Shown piece by piece: positions 7,581-11,860 of a stretch of DNA of 11,860 bases (the stretch's first letter is position 1; each line of letters begins with the position of its first letter). The stretch covers positions 1-11,860 of the forward strand of contig JAEZMB010000233.1 in assembly GCA_023435825.1 (NCBI GenBank). The letters run 5' to 3'. Origin of the DNA: Pseudomonadota bacterium. Its GTDB lineage: Bacteria > Desulfobacterota > Desulfovibrionia > Desulfovibrionales > Desulfovibrionaceae. The notes beneath the pieces were generated by a model. That model was given only the letters and a program-made list of their open reading frames with translations. It searched no databases and was not told the DNA's origin. A program made the position numbers and the translations under genes.

Positions 7581-7609
7581 TTCATAGGAATTCCGCCGCT
7601 TGGCGTCAA
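7581..7609 (-). promoter_or_regulatory. Candidate sigma-70 promoter of the kinase-regulator operon
   Basis: On the minus strand TTGACG (7609-7604) and TATGAA (7586-7581) are separated by 17 bp, matching the -35 and -10 hexamers at 5 and 4 of 6 positions. Transcription would begin seven bases on, around 7574, which coincides with the proposed GTG start codon of the kinase. The mRNA could therefore be leaderless. Confidence 0.5.
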
Positions 7610-8078
7610 CAATCCCGAGACGACTGCTCCTGGCCGTTTCTCCAGACCTCTTCCAACGCGGGAGCGCAAAAGGTTCTTCCAGAGAAATCCCGATCCTCTT
7701 CTTCCCGTTGCGAAGGACGACCCGCGATGCAATAGCGGCCTCGGGCGAGGTGTTGGCGCGAGCCGCAAACGCTTTGGCTGGCCAGTTGGCTGATGCGCCA
7801 CGGATCGAAGCGCTTCCCTCTCCCTGCATACGACCCCTCTCAAGGGGCAGATTCCTGCCGCCACGTTGGTGTCCAGGAAAACCCTCGGCCAATCCACCCT
7901 GGTCGCCAGTCCATCCTCTTCCCAATATGCCTGCCAAGGATTTCCGTCGATCAGCTCCTTGCTCTCCAATGTTTTTTGTGGGATTCCTTGAAAGTGTGGG
8001 AAAGTCTTGATTGTGGAGCCGAAGTGGGATTGTCGCTCTGTGTCGGCATGGACCATCTACCTGGCAGGAGAACGCAGC
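7610..8078. other. Gap without a convincing gene
   Basis: This stretch separates the divergent kinase operon and the small secreted-protein gene. The minus-strand kinase frame stays open here as far as 7937, but the translation is arginine- and alanine-rich and shows no domain. I saw no clear sigma-70 or sigma-54 promoter for the plus-strand gene. AGGAG at 8066-8070 is its ribosome binding site. Confidence 0.5.
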
Positions 8079-8504
8079 ATGAAAATTAAAGTTGCTTTCG
8101 GGTGTTTGTTCGCATTGATTCTTGCTTCATCCATTGCCTGGGCTGGGGGAAAAGTCCCTTCTCTGGTTGGAAAATGGAGTGTGGAGTCGTCAGGGGGGAT
8201 GATGCTCAATGCCGAAAAGGAAGGGAAAGAAACCCATTGGACGGCGGGACAGAAGACCTTGAAGGGGCAGATCGAGATTACGAGTCAAGAGGATCGCTTT
8301 GTTATGGGGACGTACACGTCTCCTCGTGGGTCGGAGAAGTTTATCGCAATGATCACTCCTGACGGAAAGTATATGTACGCTTCTGATACCGATGGTTTCT
8401 TTGATTGCAAGATTGCCAACAAAGATACCCTTGAGATTGTTTACCGGCATGTGAAGGCAACGGACAGCGTGGTCGCTATTGGAGTCGCTAAGCGCCAGAA
8501 GTAG
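8079..8504 (+). CDS. Small secreted protein, uncharacterised, possibly beta-barrel
   Basis: The protein has 141 residues and starts with a strong signal peptide (MKIKVAFGCLFALILASSIAWA, residues 1-22). The ATG at 8079 is chosen over the longer reading frame because it gives this signal and has AGGAG eight bases upstream. The mature part begins LVGKWSVESSGG and alternates charged and aromatic residues in short strands (DRFVMGTYTS, KFIAMITPDGKYMYASD, TLEIVYRH). This resembles small lipocalin-like beta-barrel proteins of unknown function; I recognise the style, not a named family. Its base composition is visibly less GC-rich than its neighbours, with many AT-ending codons, which suggests acquisition by transfer. 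It stands alone: the next plus-strand gene is 419 bp away. Confidence 0.82.
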   Translation: MKIKVAFGCLFALILASSIAWAGGKVPSLVGKWSVESSGGMMLNAEKEGKETHWTAGQKTLKGQIEITSQEDRFVMGTYTSPRGSEKFIAMITPDGKYMYASDTDGFFDCKIANKDTLEIVYRHVKATDSVVAIGVAKRQK

Positions 8505-8511
8505 GCCTCGC

Positions 8512-8532
8512 GGCAGGATTTGCCCGGTTTTT
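8512..8532 (+). terminator. Weak terminator-like hairpin after the small secreted-protein gene
   Basis: GGCA (8512-8515) can pair with TGCC (8521-8524) over a 5-nt loop, and five T residues follow at 8528-8532. It begins 8 bp after the stop codon. The stem is only 4 bp, so termination would be inefficient unless other factors help. Confidence 0.3.
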
Positions 8533-8824
8533 CTGATGTGACGGGGGCTGTCCATGCACTGGCAGCCCTCTTTCTCATGCACCGTTCTCGCCGCAAATAT
8601 TCCAGCCAATATGCAGACAAATCCAGGAATACATCCGTTCTGGGGCTGTCTGTTTCCCCGCAGTATTGGGAAACGGTTCCCCTGCTTTTGGGTGCTTGGA
8701 GAAAGCATGTCTGGAGCAAGAGCCAGTATGCTTCCGAAATTCCCCAAACCCCGCATTCCCTTTTGAAAAAGCACCAGCGCCAACAGCGCCCGTTGGCAGT
8801 GGCGTCAGCCCCCGCCCTGGCTTG
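8533..8824. other. Gap without a convincing gene
   Basis: Several frames are open here but none has a ribosome site or domain-like protein. A small perfect hairpin (GGGAA 8668-8672 with TTCCC 8677-8681) is visible. Base composition stays lower in GC than the flanking operons, as in the preceding gene. Confidence 0.45.
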
Positions 8825-8869
8825 CCCGGCTGGATTTTTCCTTCGATTTATACGACAAAGTTTCCCCAT
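8825..8869 (+). repeat. Repeat copy A, upstream of the 8924 gene
   Basis: This segment aligns with 10539-10581 at about 35 of 43 aligned positions. The shared core is CTGGATTTT, then CGATTT, then TACGA. It ends about 55 bp before the ATG of the 8924 gene. The second copy lies about 147 bp before another secreted-protein gene. A shared promoter or operator is possible; the hexamers do not match sigma-70 well. Confidence 0.55.
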
Positions 8870-8923
8870 GCTGTTGTCGTCCTGCGAAGCCGCCCCATAA
8901 CCCTAATCCTCCGAGGGCCGTCC

Positions 8924-9316
8924 ATGACCACATTTTCCGCATTACGGGCCATCGTATTGGCACTGGTGTTGTGTTTGTCGACGATGAGCGCGCAAGCTGC
9001 CGAAACGCCCGGCAAGTGGATTCGCTATGGCAAGACCACGGTCAACGCCAACCAGCAACCGACCATCACCTTGCTCAATCCCCTGGCCGACGCCGACGAG
9101 GCCAAGGTGGCCGCCATGATAAAAGACGCCAACGGGCCGATTCCCTTGGTCATCGCCATCCAGTTCTCCCAGCCCGCCGTCTCCTTCTACACCGTCAACG
9201 CCAGGGTCGCCGACCCCCGGCAGGCGGTCGCGGCTTCCCGCAAGGCCAGCGAGATGTACAAGGCGATCCAGCAGTTCCTCAAATCCTCGGAGAGCTACCT
9301 GGATCTGGGCGAATAG
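8924..9316 (+). CDS. Secreted protein of unknown function
   Basis: The protein has 130 residues with a signal peptide likely cleaved after SAQA (about residue 24). ATG at 8924 is chosen for this signal and for GAGGG six bases upstream; the frame is open further upstream without coding character. The mature part (TPGKWIRYGKTTVNANQQ onward) has no cysteine and no motif I recognise. It has a mixed central stretch and an alpha-helical C-terminus (RQAVAASRKASEMYKAIQQF). It is followed after 47 bp by a membrane-protein gene on the same strand, so the two are probably one operon and may act together at the envelope. No function is proposed. Confidence 0.82.
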   Translation: MTTFSALRAIVLALVLCLSTMSAQAAETPGKWIRYGKTTVNANQQPTITLLNPLADADEAKVAAMIKDANGPIPLVIAIQFSQPAVSFYTVNARVADPRQAVAASRKASEMYKAIQQFLKSSESYLDLGE

Positions 9317-9363
9317 GCGGTTTCCGCCCCGCTGGCTTTCGTTGCGCCCAAGGGGAATCCGAC

Positions 9364-9969
9364 ATGAAGTCCGTTTTGCAACACCCGCGCGTGCTCCTGT
9401 GGGGCGCGGCCTGGGTCTTGCTTTTTCCCGGCCAGGCCCAGGCGAACGCGGGCGTGCCCATGATCTTCCTGACATTGCCGGGCATGGCGCTGGCTTTGGT
9501 TCCCGTAATTGTTTTGGAGATGCGGGTCCTGGCCAAGCGCCTGGGCCTGACGCCGCGTCTGGCCTTCAAGGTCGCGGCCTGGTCGAACCTGCTGACCACG
9601 TTCGTCGGGGTGCCCTTGACCTGGGCCATCCTGACCGTCCTGGAGGGCGTGACCGGCGGCGGCCGCGCCTACGGCATCAACACGCCGGCCAAGAAGCTGC
9701 TGGCCGTCACCTGGCAGGCTCCCTGGCTGATCCCGTACGAGGCGGACCACAATCTCTATTGGATGGTGCCGGCGGCCATGATGTGGCTGCTGGTGCCGAC
9801 CTTTTTCATGTCCTGGTGGCTGGAGTATCTGGCGGCGGCCAGAATGCTGCGCGACGCGGACAGGACGCGGCTGAAGTCCGCCATGTTCAGGGCCAATCTG
9901 CTGTCCTACGCGCTCTTGGAGCTTTGCGCCCTGGGCTGGCTGCTTTTCGAGATCGTTTTTGTGGTTTAG
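9364..9969 (+). CDS. Uncharacterised membrane protein with four hydrophobic segments after a signal
   Basis: The protein has 201 residues. An N-terminal hydrophobic segment ending in AQANA looks like a signal peptide. Four hydrophobic segments follow: about 30-50 (VPMIFLTLPGMALALVPVIV), 68-94, 131-152 and 178-201. A conserved-looking loop, GGGRAYGINTPAKKLLAVTW, then PWLIPYE, sits between the second and third. The ATG at 9364 has AGGGG eight bases upstream. It follows the 130-residue secreted protein by 47 bp and is probably co-transcribed with it. The style recalls unnamed membrane-protein families in anaerobes, but I recognise no catalytic or transport signature. Confidence 0.85.
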   Translation: MKSVLQHPRVLLWGAAWVLLFPGQAQANAGVPMIFLTLPGMALALVPVIVLEMRVLAKRLGLTPRLAFKVAAWSNLLTTFVGVPLTWAILTVLEGVTGGGRAYGINTPAKKLLAVTWQAPWLIPYEADHNLYWMVPAAMMWLLVPTFFMSWWLEYLAAARMLRDADRTRLKSAMFRANLLSYALLELCALGWLLFEIVFVV

Positions 9970-10104
9970 CGGCGAGGGGCGGCTGTCGTTGCCGCATGAA
10001 CTCCGGCCCGATGCAAACCGCTGCCCGAAGCCCCCGCCGAAGGCCGCTGCGGCCGCCCCTGATGCCGGAAAAGGCCGGCGACTTCCCCCGGCCTCGTGCC
10101 TCGC

Positions 10105-10149
10105 CAGGAAAGCACCCGAATTTCCCCTTGAACTTCCTGCGCTTTTTTT
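10105..10149 (+). terminator. Possible terminator after the membrane-protein gene
   Basis: CAGGAA (10105-10110) can pair with TTCCTG (10134-10139) and is followed by seven T residues (10143-10149). The loop of 23 nt is long, so this is a weak prediction. The rest of 9970-10200 shows GC-rich small hairpins (for example GCGGC 9979-9983 with GCCGC 9991-9995) and no gene. Confidence 0.33.
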
Positions 10150-10200
10150 CGCCGGCTGGAATGCACAGTGCGTATTTCGAATCTCCCTTCAAAAAAGCAC

Positions 10201-10229
10201 TAGACAGCGCTTGGCCCCGGGCCTATATG
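10201..10229 (+). promoter_or_regulatory. Near-consensus sigma-70 promoter
   Basis: TAGACA (10201-10206) and TATATG (10224-10229) are 17 bp apart, the optimal spacing. They match the consensus hexamers at 5 of 6 and 4 of 6 positions. Transcription would start near 10236, leading into the structured region that ends at the strong terminator. It is the best sigma-70-type match I saw in the window. Confidence 0.66.
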
Positions 10230-10235
10230 TTAGTC

Positions 10236-10478
10236 GTGTCCCTAGTGAAGGTTGTGAGCAACCCTAACGGAGGCGATGCCATTGGGTGAAACAATTGTTG
10301 GACAGGTTTCCTCGCAGTAGAGCACTTGAAGGCCAGTAAAAAAATGAAATCTGGCAAACTGCATGTGTGGCAAACACTAGCTCTACGCCACTCGTCGAGG
10401 CACAATCGTCAACCCATAAGTCTTTTTTACAACATAACCTTACTGGCCCCGGCTTGTGCAGCCGGGGCCTTTCTTTTT
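10236..10478 (+). ncRNA. Candidate structured small RNA (~240 nt), family not recognised
   Basis: Between a near-consensus promoter and a strong terminator there is no convincing ORF but many nested helices. A hairpin GGTTG-TGAG-CAACC lies at 10250-10263. A long arm is built from TGGGT 10283-10287 with ACCCA 10412-10416, ATTGT 10294-10298 with ACAAT 10402-10406, CCTCG 10310-10314 with CGAGG 10396-10400, and GTAGAGC 10317-10323 with GCTCTAC 10380-10386. The last helix encloses two hairpins: GCCAG 10332-10336 with CTGGC 10351-10355, and GTGT 10365-10368 with ACAC 10374-10377. A 14-codon ORF at 10276-10320 has GGAGG only two bases from its ATG and is probably not translated. I found no tmRNA, RNase P, SRP or familiar riboswitch motif. 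A long leader of the 10729 gene is possible, but the terminator argues for a separate or attenuated transcript. Confidence 0.6.
10445..10478 (+). terminator. Strong intrinsic terminator
   Basis: GGCCCCGGCT (10445-10454) pairs perfectly with AGCCGGGGCC (10460-10469) over a 5-nt loop, followed by TTTCTTTTT (10470-10478). This is the strongest intrinsic terminator in the window and fixes the 3' end of the candidate RNA on the plus strand. Confidence 0.92.
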
Positions 10479-10538
10479 GCATGGGCCTGGCCGGGCAAGG
10501 CCGGCGTCGTGTCTGCAGGGGATGCAGGGGTATTGCCG

Positions 10539-10581
10539 CCCGCCTGGATTTTCCCCGCGATTTGTACGAGAAGCATCCCAT
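10539..10581 (+). repeat. Repeat copy B, upstream of the NlpC/P60-like gene
   Basis: This is the partner of 8825-8869 in the same orientation, with about 35 of 43 aligned positions identical. It starts about 60 bp after the terminator. Both copies are followed further downstream by CCTCCGAGGG (8909-8918 and 10692-10701), so the similarity may extend in pieces through both leaders. Confidence 0.55.
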
Positions 10582-10728
10582 CGCGTAGCGAATGTTTCAC
10601 ACGGGTCCATCTGGTCTTTATTGTCTGTCTCGTTGGAATGCTGACGATTGTTGCCGGTGGTCCGCTGTTGTCCGCCGACAGAAAAACATGGCCTCCGAGG
10701 GATGGTTCAACGCCTGGAGAAGCTTTCC

Positions 10729-11715
10729 ATGTCGTACCGCTTTTTCAGCCCGGCCGGCCGCCGTGCAATCCGGTCTGTCCTGTCGCTGTTGGCGTTCGCC
10801 GCCATCCTCCTGCCGGCCTCCGGCCAGGCCCAGGGCACATACCCCTACCCCTGCGACCCCAGCGCCTGCAATTGTCCGCCGGCCTACACCTCGCCCTACA
10901 CCATCACCTACACCTGCAACGCCGCCAGCCTGACGGTCGGTTTCGACCAGTCGCCGCGCAACGACATCCAGCTCGAATCCAGCCTGCCCTATGCGGATTG
11001 GTACGTGCAGTCGAACTACAGCGTCGGCGACGTCACCTGGGGGCCGCCGCCCGCCCAGTATCCGGCCGTGGCCGTGCCGGCCGACGCCGGTTGTTCTCCG
11101 GCCCAATGGATGCGGGAACGCCTCGTGGCCACGGCCACCAAATACATCGGCTACTTTTACCAGCACCACCACATCCCGGACTGGAATCCGCCCGCCGACT
11201 GGCCCTACAATCCGGCCAACCTCGGCTGCCAGACGGCAGGCATCGACTGTTCGGATTTTTCCTCGTGGTATTACAACTACGGCCTGGGCATCAAACTGGC
11301 CACCGGCGTTCTCACCCAGTCCGAGCCGACCACGCCCGTGGCCGGCCCGGGCGGCGTCGGCAGCATCACGCCCCAAGTGGTGGCGCAGTCCGTAGGCAGC
11401 GTGCCGCCCGACTTCAACACCCTGTGCGGCCTGCTGCAAACCGGCGATCTTCTCTACATCAAGGGCTCGCCCACGGGCTCGATCACCCACGTCATCATGT
11501 GGATCGGCTCCCTTGGCTCTGGGCCGGACCCGCTCATTATCGACAGCCATGGCGACGAGGTCGTGGACGCAAACGGCGTGACGATTCCGCTGGGCATCCA
11601 TCTGCGGCCCTTCCGGCAAGCCGAGTGGTATTACACGAGTTTTGACCACGCCATGCGCTTTGTGCCCTCGGGCAATGCCGTGGCTCCGGCCTCCATGCTG
11701 TTGCTGCCAAATTGA
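10729..11715 (+). CDS. Secreted NlpC/P60-like cysteine hydrolase
   Basis: The protein has 328 residues, with a signal peptide likely cleaved after GQAQ (about residue 35). The ATG at 10729 is chosen because GGAGA lies nine bases upstream and it gives a clean signal; earlier in-frame ATGs lack these. The N-terminal part (36-125) is rich in Pro, Tyr and Cys (C42, C47, C49, C63, C122) and looks like a disulfide-bonded region. The C-terminal part resembles NlpC/P60 and CHAP-type papain-like folds: C174 in GIDCSDFSSW as nucleophile, H254 in THVIMWIG as base and H274 in IDSHG as a possible third residue, with TGDLLYIKG (238-246) between. Such enzymes usually cut peptidoglycan stem peptides. The gene stands alone here. 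The family call rests on the motif pattern. Confidence 0.85.
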   Translation: MSYRFFSPAGRRAIRSVLSLLAFAAILLPASGQAQGTYPYPCDPSACNCPPAYTSPYTITYTCNAASLTVGFDQSPRNDIQLESSLPYADWYVQSNYSVGDVTWGPPPAQYPAVAVPADAGCSPAQWMRERLVATATKYIGYFYQHHHIPDWNPPADWPYNPANLGCQTAGIDCSDFSSWYYNYGLGIKLATGVLTQSEPTTPVAGPGGVGSITPQVVAQSVGSVPPDFNTLCGLLQTGDLLYIKGSPTGSITHVIMWIGSLGSGPDPLIIDSHGDEVVDANGVTIPLGIHLRPFRQAEWYYTSFDHAMRFVPSGNAVAPASMLLLPN

Positions 11716-11860
11716 TGCCCGGGTCCTTGGCCGCGAGACGCCCGGGCCGCGACGTCCGGGCGGACGGCGCGGCCGGAACAGGATGCGCGGCGAGGGAGAA
11801 GCGATATCCGGCGGCGGGCCGGCGCAGGTCGCGGCAGCGCCGGCCGGCCCGGTCCGGGAG
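11716..11860. other. Non-coding tail of the window
   Basis: A 7-bp inverted repeat (GCCCGGG 11717-11723 with CCCGGGC 11741-11747) follows the stop codon immediately but lacks a T-tract. The remainder is very GC-rich, and I see no start of a further gene. Confidence 0.4.

Noticed and set aside
7575..7937. N-terminal extension of the kinase to 7829 or 7937
   Set aside because: It would place up to 121 low-complexity residues before a normal signal peptide. The good ribosome site before 7829 keeps it as an alternative, not first choice.
8520..8900. Possible 126-residue gene in the gap
   Set aside because: No ribosome site, no domain, and two competing overlapping frames of similar quality.
10276..10320. 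14-codon leader peptide MPLGETIVGQVSSQ
   Set aside because: The GGAGG is only two bases from the ATG and the ORF overlaps several predicted helices; kept only as a remark.
10317..10386. Retron-like RNA with inverted repeats
   Set aside because: The GTAGAGC/GCTCTAC helix is suggestive, but no reverse transcriptase gene lies in the window.
10236..10478. tmRNA, RNase P RNA, c-di-AMP or c-di-GMP riboswitch
   Set aside because: None of the signature sequences I know for these families is visible, and there is no tRNA-like acceptor/T-arm for tmRNA.

Overview
The window looks like chromosomal DNA from a high-GC, anaerobic deltaproteobacterium, most likely a Desulfovibrio/Solidesulfovibrio-type sulfate reducer. 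That is an inference from the high GC, the strong GC bias at third codon positions, a ten-haem cytochrome fused to a membrane cytochrome b, and sigma-54 two-component control. No rRNA, tRNA, CRISPR array or insertion sequence was seen.

Left part (positions 68-7574, all minus strand): five genes read as one functional module. In transcription order they are a sensor histidine kinase with a periplasmic solute-binding domain (7574-5820), its NtrC-class sigma-54 activator (5823-4411), a 390-bp regulatory gap, an orphan PstS-like periplasmic binding protein (4021-3206), a Tat-exported FMN-dependent alpha-hydroxy-acid dehydrogenase (3153-1942) and a decahaem cytochrome c/cytochrome b fusion (1945-68). 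Kinase and activator overlap by 4 bp, as do dehydrogenase and cytochrome. The gap holds a -24/-12 promoter-like sequence facing the three effector genes. Two near-identical 13-bp dyads lie about 165-190 bp upstream of the predicted start, where an NtrC-class activator would bind. The simplest model is that the kinase senses a periplasmic ligand, the activator switches on the effector operon, and the flavoenzyme exchanges electrons with the menaquinone pool through the ten c haems and the membrane b domain. Substrate and direction of electron flow cannot be read from sequence.

Middle part (7610-9969): an unassigned gap, then a small secreted protein (8079-8504) of visibly lower GC, a 419-bp gap, and a pair of uncharacterised genes probably co-transcribed (8924-9316 secreted, 9364-9969 membrane protein), all plus strand.

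Right part (9970-11860): a near-consensus sigma-70 promoter (10201-10229) drives a region with no convincing ORF, nested helices and a textbook terminator (10445-10478). This is a candidate structured RNA of about 240 nt that I could not assign to a known family. A secreted NlpC/P60-like protein follows (10729-11715). A ~43-bp sequence occurs once upstream of this gene and once upstream of the 8924 gene.
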